Below are positions 37,836-47,346 of a stretch of 64,000 nt of DNA, in pieces. The position numbers and the translations under genes were made by a program. Positions within the stretch are counted from its first letter, which is position 1; every line of letters starts with the position of its first letter. Origin of the DNA: Pseudomonas sp. PB101 (lineage in GTDB: Bacteria; Pseudomonadota; Gammaproteobacteria; Pseudomonadales; Pseudomonadaceae); the NCBI RefSeq assembly GCF_009764265.1, contig NZ_RWIR01000007.1, forward strand, positions 1 through 64,000, in the 5' to 3' direction. The notes beneath the pieces were generated by a model that was given only the letters and a program-made list of their open reading frames with translations, was not told where the DNA came from and ran no database searches.

Positions 37836-38249
37836 TTAACCGGTGCAGCCTTTAGGCCTGTAATCATCGGATACCGTGCTTTTACACGACCAGCCTTTGG
37901 CTTCATCCCGTGTCAGGGTGACGGTTTTGCCCTGGACCACCCCCGGGGCATTCTGCAACGTGCAAGCGATCGATCCCCCTCCCGCCGGGGTTGAAGCCGT
38001 CACGGCAAGTCCGCAGTGGGTGGTCGCCGCTTCGCCGGCCGGCGCCACGTTGGCAATTGTCGGCGTGTCCCCCTGATTGAGCACATCCTCGAACGGCACC
38101 TTCATTGCAGTCAGCTCCGCCAGTGCCGCCGTGACTTTGGCCCGAGCCTGGTATTTGGAATACATCGGCAGACCCAGTGTTGCCAGGATCCCGATGATCG
38201 CCACCACGACGAGCAACTCGATCAGGGTAAAACCTCTTTGATTGTTCAT
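37836..38249 (-). CDS. pilA: Type IV major pilin PilA
   Basis: A 137-residue type IVa prepilin. The short leader MNNQRG is cleaved before Phe by PilD; the mature N-terminus FTLIELLVVVAIIGILATLG carries the essential Glu5 and the hydrophobic helix. Four cysteines are present (CGLAV, CTLQ, SCKS, KGC), and the last two may form the C-terminal disulfide loop. I chose the ATG at 38249 on the prepilin leader. It is preceded by a strong sigma-54 promoter and lies divergent to pilC. Confidence 0.95.
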   Translation of the reverse strand: MNNQRGFTLIELLVVVAIIGILATLGLPMYSKYQARAKVTAALAELTAMKVPFEDVLNQGDTPTIANVAPAGEAATTHCGLAVTASTPAGGGSIACTLQNAPGVVQGKTVTLTRDEAKGWSCKSTVSDDYRPKGCTG

Positions 38250-38296
38250 GTACAGGCTCCATGCATGAGTCGAAGGCTCATGACCTGCCCCATGGC

Positions 38297-38313
38297 AGCA
38301 CAGCCTGTGCCAA
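38297..38313 (-). promoter_or_regulatory. Sigma-54 promoter of pilA
   Basis: Minus strand TTGGCACAGGCTGTGCT: GG (38311-38310) and GC (38299-38298) with exactly 10 bases between. Transcription should start near 38285, giving a leader of about 36 bases. In P. aeruginosa pilA is transcribed by RpoN with PilR. Confidence 0.85.
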
Positions 38314-38476
38314 GGCATAGACTCCCTGCTGGCTGGGGCCGTGGCGCCTGCGAAGCCCTTCCCCGCCATCAGGATCAGCACTATCTGACGCTTTTTGTCA
38401 CCTCAACCTTGCCGGTTTGGCTCCGTCGTTTGACTAGGCTATAAGAGCAACTCAACCGGATTACCCAGGACTGAAC

Positions 38477-39694
38477 ATGGCGGTCAAGGCAGCGAAAATC
38501 AGTGTGTATGCATGGGAAGGGATTGACCGCAAAGGCACAAAGGTAACCGGTGAGCTCAGCGCTCAGAACCCGGCACTGATCAAGGCGAAACTGCGCAAGC
38601 AAGGCATCAGCCCCGGCAAGGTACGCAAAAAAAACCATTCGCTTTTCAACATGGGCAAGCGCATCAAGGCCCAGGACATTGCCCTGTTCACCCGGCAAAT
38701 GGCGACGATGATGAAGGCCGGCGTGCCGTTGCTGCAGTCGTTCGACATCATCGGCGAAGGCTTTGACAACCCTGCCATGCGCACGCTGGTGGACGAACTG
38801 AAACAGGAAGTCGCGGCGGGCAGCAGCTTCGCCACCGCCCTGCGCAAGAAACCCCGGTACTTCGATGAGCTGTATTGCAACCTGGTGGATGCCGGCGAGC
38901 AGGCCGGGGCCCTCGACACCCTTTTGGAACGGGTCGCGACCTACAAGGAAAAAAGCGAATCACTCAAGTCCAGGATCAGGAAAGCCATGACCTATCCGCT
39001 GGTGGTGGTTTTTGTTGCGGCGATTGTCACCGCGATTCTGCTGGTCAACGTCGTGCCGCAGTTCGAGTCGGTGTTCAAAGGCTTTGGCGCCGAACTGCCG
39101 GCCTTTACCCTGATGGTCATCGGCCTGTCGCAATTCATGCAGGCCTGGTGGTGGACGGTGCTTGGTGCGCTGATCGCATTGGTGTTCGGGGTGCGCCACG
39201 CCCTCGCGACATCCCCGGCCTTTCGTGACCGGATGGACACCTGGCTGCTGAAACTGCCGCTGGTGGGCACGTTGATGTACAAGTCCGCCGTGGCCCGGTT
39301 CGCCCGTACACTGTCGACTACTTTCGCGGCCGGCGTGCCGTTGGTGGAGGCCCTGGAATCAGTGGCCGGCGCGACCGGCAATAGCGTGTTCAAGCGCGCT
39401 GTGCTGCGTATCCGGCAGGATGTGTCGACCGGCATGCAATTGAACTTCGCCATGCGTACTTCCGGCGTCTTCCCGAACATGGCGATACAAATGACCGCCA
39501 TCGGCGAAGAGTCCGGCACCCTGGACAATATGCTCGACAAAGTCGCGGGGTTCTACGAAGACGGCGTCGATAACATGGTCGATAACCTCACCAGCCTGAT
39601 GGAGCCGTTCATCATGGTGGTTCTGGGTGTTATCGTCGGTGGACTGGTAGTTGCCATGTACCTGCCCATCTTCCAACTCGGCTCAGCGATCTGA
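38477..39694 (+). CDS. pilC: Type IV pilus inner-membrane platform protein PilC
   Basis: A 405-residue GspF-family platform protein. Two T2SSF domains are visible (FTRQMATMMKAGVPLLQSFDIIGEG and FARTLSTTFAAGVPLVEALESVAGA), each followed by membrane helices; the C-terminal helix is FIMVVLGVIVGGLVVAMYLPIFQ. It works with the extension ATPase PilB and retraction ATPase PilT. The gene starts 227 bases from the divergent pilA start, and no pilB lies between. pilD follows after 1 base. Confidence 0.96.
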   Translation: MAVKAAKISVYAWEGIDRKGTKVTGELSAQNPALIKAKLRKQGISPGKVRKKNHSLFNMGKRIKAQDIALFTRQMATMMKAGVPLLQSFDIIGEGFDNPAMRTLVDELKQEVAAGSSFATALRKKPRYFDELYCNLVDAGEQAGALDTLLERVATYKEKSESLKSRIRKAMTYPLVVVFVAAIVTAILLVNVVPQFESVFKGFGAELPAFTLMVIGLSQFMQAWWWTVLGALIALVFGVRHALATSPAFRDRMDTWLLKLPLVGTLMYKSAVARFARTLSTTFAAGVPLVEALESVAGATGNSVFKRAVLRIRQDVSTGMQLNFAMRTSGVFPNMAIQMTAIGEESGTLDNMLDKVAGFYEDGVDNMVDNLTSLMEPFIMVVLGVIVGGLVVAMYLPIFQLGSAI

Positions 39695-39695
39695 C

Positions 39696-40568
39696 ATGCC
39701 CTTGAATGAAATCCTGATTCACTATCCGCTGGCCTTTGTCCTTCTCGCAGGCATCACCGGTCTGCTGGTCGGCAGTTTCCTCAATGTGCTGATCTGGCGC
39801 CTGCCGAAAATGCTCGAGCGCGAATGGCGTGTGCAGGCCCATGACATTCTCGGGCTGCCTGGCGAAACGCCGGTGCCCACCTACAATCTGCTGCTGCCCC
39901 ATTCCCAGTGCCCGCACTGCGGTCACCGGATCCGCGCCTGGGAAAACATCCCGCTGCTCAGTTATGTATTTTTGCGCGGCCGCTGTTCAGCCTGTGCGAC
40001 GGCGATCAGCCCGCGCTACCCGTTGACCGAACTGGCCTGTGGCCTATTGTCCGCGTTTGTCGCCTGGCACTTCGGTTTCGGTTGGCCGGCCTGCCTGCTG
40101 CTGGTTCTGAGCTGGGGTTTGCTGGCGATGAGCCTGATCGACGCCGAACATCAGATACTGCCGGACGTGCTGGTACTGCCATTGCTGTGGCTGGGGTTGA
40201 TCGCCAACAGCTTCGGCTTGTTCGTATCGCTGCACGAGGCGCTGTGGGGGGCGATAGCCGGCTACAGCGTGCTGTGGTCGGTGTTCTGGCTGTTCAAGCT
40301 GATCACGGGCAAGGACGGTATGGGTCACGGTGATTTCAAGCTGCTGGCAATGCTGGGCGCCTGGGGTGGCTGGCCTATTTTGCCGTTGACCATCCTGCTG
40401 TCCTCGCTGGTAGGTGCCATTATCGGGCTGATCCTGCTGCGCTGGCGCAATGCAAAAACCTCGACGCCGATCCCTTTCGGTCCCTATCTGGCCATTGCCG
40501 GCTGGATTGCCTTGCTCTGGGGTGGTCAAATAACCGACCTCTATTGGCAGTTTGTCGGTTTGAAATGA
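39696..40568 (+). CDS. pilD: Type IV prepilin peptidase / N-methyltransferase PilD
   Basis: A 290-residue integral membrane aspartic peptidase that cleaves and N-methylates prepilins and type II pseudopilins. The cytoplasmic zinc-binding part has two CxxC pairs (CPHCG, CSAC). The catalytic aspartates are in [12 protein letters not shown] and in [17 protein letters not shown] chose the ATG at 39696, one base after the pilC stop. It overlaps coaE as ATGA. It may also serve type II secretion encoded elsewhere. Confidence 0.96.
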   Translation: MPLNEILIHYPLAFVLLAGITGLLVGSFLNVLIWRLPKMLEREWRVQAHDILGLPGETPVPTYNLLLPHSQCPHCGHRIRAWENIPLLSYVFLRGRCSACATAISPRYPLTELACGLLSAFVAWHFGFGWPACLLLVLSWGLLAMSLIDAEHQILPDVLVLPLLWLGLIANSFGLFVSLHEALWGAIAGYSVLWSVFWLFKLITGKDGMGHGDFKLLAMLGAWGGWPILPLTILLSSLVGAIIGLILLRWRNAKTSTPIPFGPYLAIAGWIALLWGGQITDLYWQFVGLK

Positions 40569-41188
40569 ATACCCCTGTGGAAAAACCCTGGATTCTCGGC
40601 CTGACCGGCGGCATCGGCAGCGGCAAAAGCGCGGCCGCCCAACACTTCATCGACCTTGGTGTGCACGCGGTCGACGCCGATCACGCTGCCCGTTGGGTGG
40701 TGGAGCCGGGGCGTCCGGCACTGGCGCAAATTGCTCAACATTTTGGCCCCGGCGTACTGCAACCCGACGGGCAACTGGACCGCGCCGCGCTGCGCAAGTT
40801 GATCTTCGAGGTGCCTGAAGAACGCCTGTGGCTGGAGGCCCTCCTGCATCCGCTGATCGGCGAGGAGATTGCCCACCACCTGGCGCTGGCAAAATCACCC
40901 TATGCGATCCTGGTTTCGCCATTGCTGATCGAATCCGGGCAGTACGCCATGACTCAGCGAGTGCTGGTCATTGATGCCCCCGAGCAGCTCCAGATCGAAC
41001 GCACCTTGCGGCGCGACCAGACCAGCGAGCAACAAGTCCAGGCGATCCTCAAGGCCCAGTCCAGCCGTCAGGATCGCGTGAGCCATGCCGACGACGTCGT
41101 GGTCAATGATCGCGACCTTGCCTGGCTGCACAGCGAGGTTGAGCGCCTGCATCACTTTTATCTTACTTTGCGTGGAGGCCAGTCATGA
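40565..41188 (+). CDS. coaE: Dephospho-CoA kinase
   Basis: Last step of coenzyme A synthesis: phosphorylates the 3'-hydroxyl of dephospho-CoA. A 207-residue P-loop kinase with Walker [25 protein letters not shown], and the lid arginines [12 protein letters not shown]. The start ATG at 40565 overlaps the pilD stop. The pilC-pilD-coaE-yacG arrangement is typical of gammaproteobacteria. Confidence 0.96.
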   Translation: MNTPVEKPWILGLTGGIGSGKSAAAQHFIDLGVHAVDADHAARWVVEPGRPALAQIAQHFGPGVLQPDGQLDRAALRKLIFEVPEERLWLEALLHPLIGEEIAHHLALAKSPYAILVSPLLIESGQYAMTQRVLVIDAPEQLQIERTLRRDQTSEQQVQAILKAQSSRQDRVSHADDVVVNDRDLAWLHSEVERLHHFYLTLRGGQS

Positions 41189-41385
41189 GCCAACCAACAA
41201 CCGTCGAATGCCCAACCTGTGGCGCCCCCGTGGAATGGACCGCCGAGAGCAAATTCCGGCCCTTCTGCTCCGACCGCTGCAAACTGATCGACCTGGGCGC
41301 CTGGGCGTCCGAAGAACACAAGATTCCAGTGGCCCCCGATGCCGAGGACGAATTGTTCAGCGGCGACTTCGATCCGCGCCACTGA
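41185..41385 (+). CDS. yacG: DNA gyrase inhibitor YacG
   Basis: A 66-residue zinc-binding protein with the CxxC-x15-CxxxC arrangement ([10 protein letters not shown] and [14 protein letters not shown]). In E. coli YacG binds the GyrB C-terminal region and blocks DNA binding by gyrase. It overlaps coaE by 4 bases. An acidic C-terminal tail ([12 protein letters not shown]) follows. Confidence 0.95.
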   Translation: MSQPTTVECPTCGAPVEWTAESKFRPFCSDRCKLIDLGAWASEEHKIPVAPDAEDELFSGDFDPRH

Positions 41386-41403
41386 TCCACCGGGCCGACG
41401 ATT

Positions 41404-42093
41404 TCAAGACTTGGGATCGTCGTCCTTCCAGGGGGCCGAGAGGTAGCGGGTGCGGTTGAACGTCTCCAGCCATTCCGGGCAGAACACCACCAGCGCGCTG
41501 ACGACCATGCCGTTGATGAACGCCTCGGGAAAAATGATCAGCCACAGATAACCGACAAAATCCTCCAGCCAATACGGCATCTCGAAACGCTCATCGAACC
41601 ACAGCAACCACAGCGCCAGCAGCAGGCACAGCAACGCCGACAGCGCGGCGGCAAAGAATCCGGAAACGAAGATATACACAAAAGGATTTCGTGGCTGTGC
41701 ACGCTCCACCAGAATCGCGCAGCACTCGGTGACCAGCACCGGCAGCGCTATCAAGAGCGCGCCATTGACCCCGACCGCCGCCAGGTCCTGACGGCCGAGC
41801 AGCACCAGCCCCAATTGCGCCACCAGGCCACCCATCAGCGCCAGCGGCCAATCCAGCAACAGGGTGACCGCCGTCATGCCGATAAAGTGATAAGACACGC
41901 CGGTATCAAAGTCGCGCCGCACCAGCCACAGCAGAAACAGCGCAAACACCGTCCCGAACAGCAGATGCTGACGACGGCTGTCGGTGAACAGTTCAACCCA
42001 CGGCGCGCGACAGATCGCCCAGATCAACACCGGCACATAGATCAGCCAGCCGACCGCAAGGGTTTGCGATGACAGCAACTCTGCACCGATCAT
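41404..42093 (-). CDS. Energy-coupling-factor transporter permease-like (CbiM family) membrane protein
   Basis: A 229-residue protein with six or seven hydrophobic segments, resembling the CbiM-like substrate-binding permeases of ECF transporters. Visible elements are SYHFIGMTAVTLLLDWPLALMGG and IIFPEAFINGMVVSALVVFCPEWLETFN. No partner ATPase or CbiQ gene is adjacent, and the substrate is unknown. I chose the ATG at 42093 (MIGAELLSSQTLAVG); an upstream in-frame start at 42123 is possible. Confidence 0.7.
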   Translation of the reverse strand: MIGAELLSSQTLAVGWLIYVPVLIWAICRAPWVELFTDSRRQHLLFGTVFALFLLWLVRRDFDTGVSYHFIGMTAVTLLLDWPLALMGGLVAQLGLVLLGRQDLAAVGVNGALLIALPVLVTECCAILVERAQPRNPFVYIFVSGFFAAALSALLCLLLALWLLWFDERFEMPYWLEDFVGYLWLIIFPEAFINGMVVSALVVFCPEWLETFNRTRYLSAPWKDDDPKS

Positions 42094-42164
42094 GGCTACG
42101 CACGCCTCCCAGGCGAAGAACAACAGACACTCAGTCTACACCGCCGCTCGTCTGCCCTTCGACT

Positions 42165-43097
42165 TCAAGCCCAATGCCGCGGATCATTCATCACCGCGTC
42201 ATGTTCGGCGAACAGTTTCGGTAGCTCAGACTTGAGAAAGTCCACCCAGGTGCGGACCTTGGCATCGAGAAAGCGTCGCGAAGGATACAGCGCATACACA
42301 TTGCGCTCGCGCAGGCGCCATTCAGGTAACACGCGCAGCAACGTGCCATCCCTCAAGGGCCGCGTCGCGGTATAGAACGGCAGCAGGCTGATGCCCATGC
42401 CCGCCTCCGAAGCCTTGACCATCGACTCGGCCACATTGCACTGAAAGGTCTTGGCCGGGCTGACGGCGTGTTCGCCGTGCTGGTCCTGGAACAGCCATTG
42501 ATCGCTGTACAGCGGGTCGAGCATGCGCAGGCATTGATGATCGCCCAGCGCCAGCGGCTGCTGCGGCACACCCCGGCGGTGCAAGTAAGCCGGGGAGGCA
42601 CAGGGCACGCTGTAGATCTGCCCGATGGCCTGCGCAACCATTTGCGAATCGGCCAGTTCGGGAGCGATCGAAATCACCACATCGTGCCCCTCCTCCAACA
42701 GGTCGGGATTGCGCTGCGACAAGGTCAGCTCGAACACCACATCGGGATAAAGCTCGCTGTAGCGGGCGATCAATGGCGTGAGCAGCACACCGAGGCCGGT
42801 CATGCTGTGCACCCGCAGCCGACCCGCAGGATTGATATGGGCGCCACGAGCTTCGGCCGTTGCCTCCTCCGTGGCTTCGACGATTTCCCGGCTGCGCAGC
42901 AAGAACCGCTCGCCGGCGTCGGTCAGGCTCAAGCGCCGCGTGGTGCGCTGCAGCAGGCGCGCCTGTACATGTTCCTCCAGATCCGCCACCAATCGGGAGA
43001 CCTGCGCGGTCGACAGATCCAGTGCATCGGCAGCCCCGGTGAAACTGGCGCAGTCAACCACCCGGATGAACACGCGCAAGTTGTTAAGCAAATCCAT
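42165..43097 (-). CDS. LysR-family transcriptional regulator
   Basis: A 310-residue LTTR. The N-terminal winged helix-turn-helix is clear (LRVFIRVVDCASFTGAADALDLSTAQVSRLVADLEEHVQARLLQRTTRR), followed by the PBP2-like effector domain. It resembles the large group of LysR proteins controlling redox or aromatic metabolism genes, but the target is unknown. It is divergent from the small DUF2790 gene with a 121-base gap. The aromatic uptake operon is further away and convergent with DUF2790. Confidence 0.88.
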   Translation of the reverse strand: MDLLNNLRVFIRVVDCASFTGAADALDLSTAQVSRLVADLEEHVQARLLQRTTRRLSLTDAGERFLLRSREIVEATEEATAEARGAHINPAGRLRVHSMTGLGVLLTPLIARYSELYPDVVFELTLSQRNPDLLEEGHDVVISIAPELADSQMVAQAIGQIYSVPCASPAYLHRRGVPQQPLALGDHQCLRMLDPLYSDQWLFQDQHGEHAVSPAKTFQCNVAESMVKASEAGMGISLLPFYTATRPLRDGTLLRVLPEWRLRERNVYALYPSRRFLDAKVRTWVDFLKSELPKLFAEHDAVMNDPRHWA

Positions 43098-43218
43098 AAG
43101 CCTCCTTCGAGCGGTGATTGTTACGTTTCATGTAAGGCTGCATCCGCCGTTCGCCCCTTTATCCGCCGGTGGCAAAGACTAAAATTCAGACATCGAAACC
43201 GACACGGAACACGCCAAC

Positions 43219-43461
43219 ATGAAAACGTTGATCAGCCTGTTGCTGACCGTCATCGCCACCTCGGCCATGGCCACCGACAACGAGCCACTCGCGGTCCTGT
43301 ACAACCCGGCGCAGCCACTGGACATCGCCAAGGTGGTTTCGGTATCGGACACGGCGACCGCGTGTGGAGTCGTACCGGCCACCATGGAGTATGTCGATCA
43401 TCAGGGCCAGACCCACCGCGTGACCTATAACGTCATCGGTGACTGCACCAGTAACCTGTGA
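43219..43461 (+). CDS. DUF2790 family small exported protein
   Basis: An 80-residue protein with a signal peptide (MKTLISLLLTVIATSAMA) and a short mature part (TATACGVVPATMEYVDHQGQTHRVTYNVIGDC) that fits the DUF2790 family common in pseudomonads. The two cysteines may form a disulfide in the periplasm. Function is unknown. It converges with the oprD-type gene, 9 bases separating the stops. Confidence 0.82.
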   Translation: MKTLISLLLTVIATSAMATDNEPLAVLYNPAQPLDIAKVVSVSDTATACGVVPATMEYVDHQGQTHRVTYNVIGDCTSNL

Positions 43462-43470
43462 TCAAAGGGC

Positions 43471-44739
43471 TCACAGCAAGGTCCACGTGTAGCTGAGGAT
43501 CAAGCGGTTCTCGTCGATATCACTGCGGTAGTTTGAACGCGCCATCGCGTTGCGCACACGGATGCCAAGGCCTTTGAGGCTGCCGCTCTGCAGCACATAG
43601 CCGATGTCCAGGTCACGCTCGCGATCCTTGCCTTCGTAGCCCTTGCCGGTATCGACATTGTTGCCGCTGATGTAGCGCACGGTGCTGGTCAGCCCCGGTA
43701 CGCCGAGCGCTGCGAAGTCGTAGTCGTAGCGCGCCTGCCAGGAACGTTCATCGGTGAAAGCGAACTCATAGGTCGGCACTTCGTTGCCCAGCGGCGATAT
43801 GTTGGCAAACACCCGTGGGAACGCACTGTCACCGAACATGCCCTGATAACCGACGTAAAACGTATGGCCGCCACGCTTGGCCGACAGCAACGAGAAGAAC
43901 GCCTGGTTGTCGATGTTGCCCAGCAGTTTCTTGCCGTCCTCGCGCGAATCGTAGTAACCGAGGTTGGCACCGAGGATCCAGTCGCCCACCGGTTCACTGT
44001 GCTTCAAACCCAGAAAACGCTGGTTGTAGATATCTTCCAGTTGCCCGTACCAGGCGCTGACCGAGCTGCGCTTGTCGTTGAAGACATAATCAGCGCCGGC
44101 AAAATTGAAACCGTCACTGCTGACCTGACGCTGCGGCACGTGCCCCAGCATCGCTTGCATCTTTTCGTCGCCAGCCTCGTTGCGCAGACTGGTTGAACTC
44201 AAGTGCCCCCCCTGCAGCGTCAGGCCATTGATCTCGTTGGAGGTGATGCTTGCGCCCTGATAGCTCGGTGGCAACAGGCGAATATCGCTGAAGGCCAACA
44301 CCGGCAGATTGGGTTGCAGCTCGCCGACTTTCAGCTCGGTTCTGGAGTAGCGCATCTTCAACGCGCCTTCCAGACGACTGTAGTTGTCCGCCGCGCGGCC
44401 GTCGTCCTGCACCGGCAGCAACCCGGTATTGGTCCGGTCCGGGGCGCTGTCGAGCTTGAGGCCGAGCAAGCCGATGACGTCCACCCCAAACCCGACGGTG
44501 CCCTGGGTGTAACCGGACTTCACGTTGAGGATGAAACCCTGGGCCCACTCTTCCGCCTTCGATTGCTGGTTGGCGCCGACGATGTCGGAATAGTCGCGGC
44601 TGAAGTAGTAATTGCGCGCCTGCAACGTCGCGGTGGTGTCTTCGACAAAGCCTTTTTCAGCGGCCATCGTGCCTGTGGATAAACTCGAGACGACAGCCAG
44701 GGACAACACCGAACCGGTTGTTGGGAGAATCTGTTTCAT
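43471..44739 (-). CDS. OprD-family outer-membrane porin (BenF-like)
   Basis: A 422-residue OprD-type substrate-specific porin with a signal peptide ([27 protein letters not shown]). The mature N-terminus has [21 protein letters not shown], typical of the family, and the C-terminus ends in a beta-strand ([11 protein letters not shown]). It is the last gene of an operon with an aromatic-acid symporter and BenE, so a benzoate-type channel (BenF) is likely by context. An A-rich Hfq/Crc motif lies before its start. Confidence 0.88.
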   Translation of the reverse strand: MKQILPTTGSVLSLAVVSSLSTGTMAAEKGFVEDTTATLQARNYYFSRDYSDIVGANQQSKAEEWAQGFILNVKSGYTQGTVGFGVDVIGLLGLKLDSAPDRTNTGLLPVQDDGRAADNYSRLEGALKMRYSRTELKVGELQPNLPVLAFSDIRLLPPSYQGASITSNEINGLTLQGGHLSSTSLRNEAGDEKMQAMLGHVPQRQVSSDGFNFAGADYVFNDKRSSVSAWYGQLEDIYNQRFLGLKHSEPVGDWILGANLGYYDSREDGKKLLGNIDNQAFFSLLSAKRGGHTFYVGYQGMFGDSAFPRVFANISPLGNEVPTYEFAFTDERSWQARYDYDFAALGVPGLTSTVRYISGNNVDTGKGYEGKDRERDLDIGYVLQSGSLKGLGIRVRNAMARSNYRSDIDENRLILSYTWTLL

Positions 44740-44749
44740 CGTTTTTCTC

Positions 44750-44760
44750 TTATTGTTATT
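44750..44760 (-). promoter_or_regulatory. Hfq/Crc-type A-rich motif before the oprD-type gene
   Basis: On the minus strand AATAACAATAA holds two overlapping AAnAAnAA matches, 10-20 bases before the ATG and overlapping the benE stop codon. Hfq with Crc bound here should repress translation of the porin. Confidence 0.6.
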
Positions 44761-45976
44761 GATCGACTGGTTGAAGGACTTCAGTTGCAGTGGATTTGCG
44801 AGGGAGAACGGGACGACGGGCGCTCAACAGCACATGGGTGACCATGCCGAAAATCAGCCCCCAGAATGCCGCGGACAAACCGAACAACGACATGCCCGAA
44901 GCCGTGACCAGAAAGGTCACCAGCGCGGCTTCACGATCACTCGGCACCGCCATCGCGCCCGTTAACGCGCCGGCAATGGCGGCGAACAAGGCAAGGCCGG
45001 CCAGCGCCGCGATCAACTCTTTGGGGAACGCAGAAAACAGCGAGACCAGCGTGGCGCCGAAGATCCCCAACAGCAGGTAGCACAGACCGCCGACCACCCC
45101 GGCTACGTAGCGTTTGCCAGGATCTTCGTGGGATTCGCGACCGGTGCAGATCGCCGCGGTGATCGCCGCCAGATTCAGTCCATGGCACCCGAACGGCGCC
45201 AGCAATGCCGTGCCCAGCGCGCTGCTGGCGATGATCGGGCTCGCCGGCGTTGGATATCCACTGGCCCGCAGCACCGCCATACCGGGCACGAACTGACCGG
45301 TCAGCGCCACCATCACCAGCGGCAAGGCGATGTTCAGGATCGCGCCCAGGCTGAACTCGGGGGTGATCCACACCGGCGTGGCCAGGCCGATCACCAGCGC
45401 TTCACGATGCAAGTCACCGGTGAACGCGGCAATCGAACAGCCCACCAACAGCACCATCATCACTGCATAACGCGGCATTACACGCTTGCAGACCAGGTAC
45501 GTGGCAAACATCGCCAGCACCAACAGCGGCTTGCGTTGCATCGACACGAACAACCCGGTGCCGAAACTGAACAGGATCCCCGCCAGCATCGCCGCCGCGA
45601 TGGCTGCAGGCAGTTTGCTGATGATCCGGTCGAAAGCCCCCGAGATGCCGACCACGAAAATGATCAGGCTGCTGACCAGATAAGCCCCCACCGCCTCTGC
45701 CATGGAGATGTCCGGCAACAGCGTCACCAGCAACGCCGAGCCCGGCGCCGACCAGGCGATGATCACCGGAACGCGGTAGCGCAGGCTCAAACCGATCCCG
45801 AGCACCGCGCTACCGATAGAGATCGCCCAGATCCAGGACGACAACACTTCCCGCGAAAGATGTGCCGCTTCTGCCGCCTGAAAAATGATCACCAACGGGC
45901 CGGCGTAGGAAATCACCGTGGCGATGAATCCAGCCACGGCGGCTGACAACGAGAAGTCCTGGAAAAACGCTTTCAT
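44756..45976 (-). CDS. benE: Benzoate/H+ symporter BenE family transporter
   Basis: A 406-residue membrane protein with about 12 helices, matching the BenE family, whose characterised members import benzoate with protons. Anchors include [30 protein letters not shown] and [29 protein letters not shown]. It starts 3 bases after the MFS gene's stop and ends 16 bases before oprD, so it is the middle gene of a three-gene operon. The exact substrate is inferred from family. Confidence 0.92.
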   Translation of the reverse strand: MKAFFQDFSLSAAVAGFIATVISYAGPLVIIFQAAEAAHLSREVLSSWIWAISIGSAVLGIGLSLRYRVPVIIAWSAPGSALLVTLLPDISMAEAVGAYLVSSLIIFVVGISGAFDRIISKLPAAIAAAMLAGILFSFGTGLFVSMQRKPLLVLAMFATYLVCKRVMPRYAVMMVLLVGCSIAAFTGDLHREALVIGLATPVWITPEFSLGAILNIALPLVMVALTGQFVPGMAVLRASGYPTPASPIIASSALGTALLAPFGCHGLNLAAITAAICTGRESHEDPGKRYVAGVVGGLCYLLLGIFGATLVSLFSAFPKELIAALAGLALFAAIAGALTGAMAVPSDREAALVTFLVTASGMSLFGLSAAFWGLIFGMVTHVLLSARRPVLPRKSTATEVLQPVDQ

Positions 45977-45979
45977 GAT

Positions 45980-47323
45980 TCAGGCACCGGTCGCTGACAA
46001 AGCCGGGTTGACGCCAGCAGCGCTGCGTCGGCTGCTGATGGCGAACACGGTCATGGCCAGGGCCGCCACCGCGCCGGGCAAGGCAAACGCCATGAAGTTC
46101 AGTTGCAGGGGCAGGCTGATCCCGAGCAAGGCACCACCCAGCAGCGGACCGACGATGGCCCCGTTGCGCCCGATGCCCGAGGCCCAGCCCAGGCCGGTCG
46201 AACGAATCGTCATGGAGTAGAACTGCGCGGCGCAGGCGTACAAGAGAATCTGCGAGCCAATGGTGGTGGCACCCGCAATCGCGATCAGCAGGTACAACAC
46301 CGGCATCGGGCTGTTGAAGCCCAACAGGGTGATAGACACCGCCGCCATGGCGAAAAACACCGACAGCACCCGCGGCAGATTGAGTTTGTCGCCCAACACC
46401 CCGCCACCGACCGCGCCGAAGATCGCCCCGAAGTTCAACACCAGCAGGAACGACAGGCTCGAACCCAGGCTGTAACCGGCGTTGGCCATCAGTTTCGGCA
46501 GCCAGGAGCTCAGCGCGTACACCATCAACAGGCAGCAGAAAAACGCCAGCCACAGCATCAGCGTGCGCAGCGCGCGGCCTTCACGGAACAACTGCAACAC
46601 CGGGGTGCCCGTGCCTTTCACTTCGGCCATGTGCAATTGATCAGAGGATTGCGCGACGTAGGCCGGATCGATGCGCTGAAGAATGTTGCGCGCCTCTTCA
46701 TTACGCCCCTGACGCAACATGAAACCCACCGATTCGGGCAGGAAATACATGATCAGCGGCAACAACAGCAACGGCAGGACCGCCACGTAAAACACCGACT
46801 GCCAGCCGAAACTCGGGATCAGCACAATGCCCAGTCCGGCGGACAACATGCCGCCCACCGAATAACCACTGAACATGATCGCGACCAGCGTGCTGCGGAT
46901 TTTTTTCGGCGCGTACTCGTTCATCAGCGCCACGACGTTAGGCATCACGCCGCCAATGCCGAGCCCGGCAATGAAACGACACAGTCCGAACTCCGTGGGG
47001 TTGCGGGCGAAACCGTTGAGCACGGTGAAGCCACTGAAGAGCATCACACAGATCGTGATGGCCTTCTTGCGGCCGATTCTGTCCGACAGCGGACCGAAGA
47101 ACAGCGCGCCGAACATCATGCCGAACAGTGCATAACTGCCCAATGCACCCGCTTGCAGGGGACTGAGCCCCCACTCTTTCATCAGCATCGGCAAAACCAC
47201 GCCGTAGATCACCAGATCGTAACCGTCGAAGATAATGATCAAGGCGCACCAGAACAGCACCATCCAGTGAAAGCGGTTGAAACGAGCGTTGTCGATGACC
47301 TCATGTACGTCGATCTTGCGCAT
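45980..47323 (-). CDS. MFS aromatic acid:H+ symporter (AAHS family, BenK/PcaK-like)
   Basis: A 447-residue 12-helix major facilitator. The AAHS hallmark DGYDLVIYGVVLP in helix 1 and the loop 2-3 motif GPLSDRIGRKKAI are intact. The N-terminus MRKIDVHEVIDNARFNRFHW resembles BenK-type transporters. It probably imports benzoate or a hydroxybenzoate across the inner membrane. It is the first gene of the operon with benE and the porin. No aromatic degradation genes (benABCD or cat) are in the window. Confidence 0.9.
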   Translation of the reverse strand: MRKIDVHEVIDNARFNRFHWMVLFWCALIIIFDGYDLVIYGVVLPMLMKEWGLSPLQAGALGSYALFGMMFGALFFGPLSDRIGRKKAITICVMLFSGFTVLNGFARNPTEFGLCRFIAGLGIGGVMPNVVALMNEYAPKKIRSTLVAIMFSGYSVGGMLSAGLGIVLIPSFGWQSVFYVAVLPLLLLPLIMYFLPESVGFMLRQGRNEEARNILQRIDPAYVAQSSDQLHMAEVKGTGTPVLQLFREGRALRTLMLWLAFFCCLLMVYALSSWLPKLMANAGYSLGSSLSFLLVLNFGAIFGAVGGGVLGDKLNLPRVLSVFFAMAAVSITLLGFNSPMPVLYLLIAIAGATTIGSQILLYACAAQFYSMTIRSTGLGWASGIGRNGAIVGPLLGGALLGISLPLQLNFMAFALPGAVAALAMTVFAISSRRSAAGVNPALSATGA

Positions 47324-47335
47324 GGCATCTTTCTC

Positions 47336-47346
47336 TTGTTGTTGTT
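47336..47346 (-). promoter_or_regulatory. Hfq/Crc-type A-rich motif before the MFS gene
   Basis: Minus strand AACAACAACAA contains overlapping perfect AAnAAnAA matches and ends 13 bases before the ATG, beside the AGAGAAAG ribosome site. It is the strongest such motif at a protein gene in the window. Confidence 0.65.
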
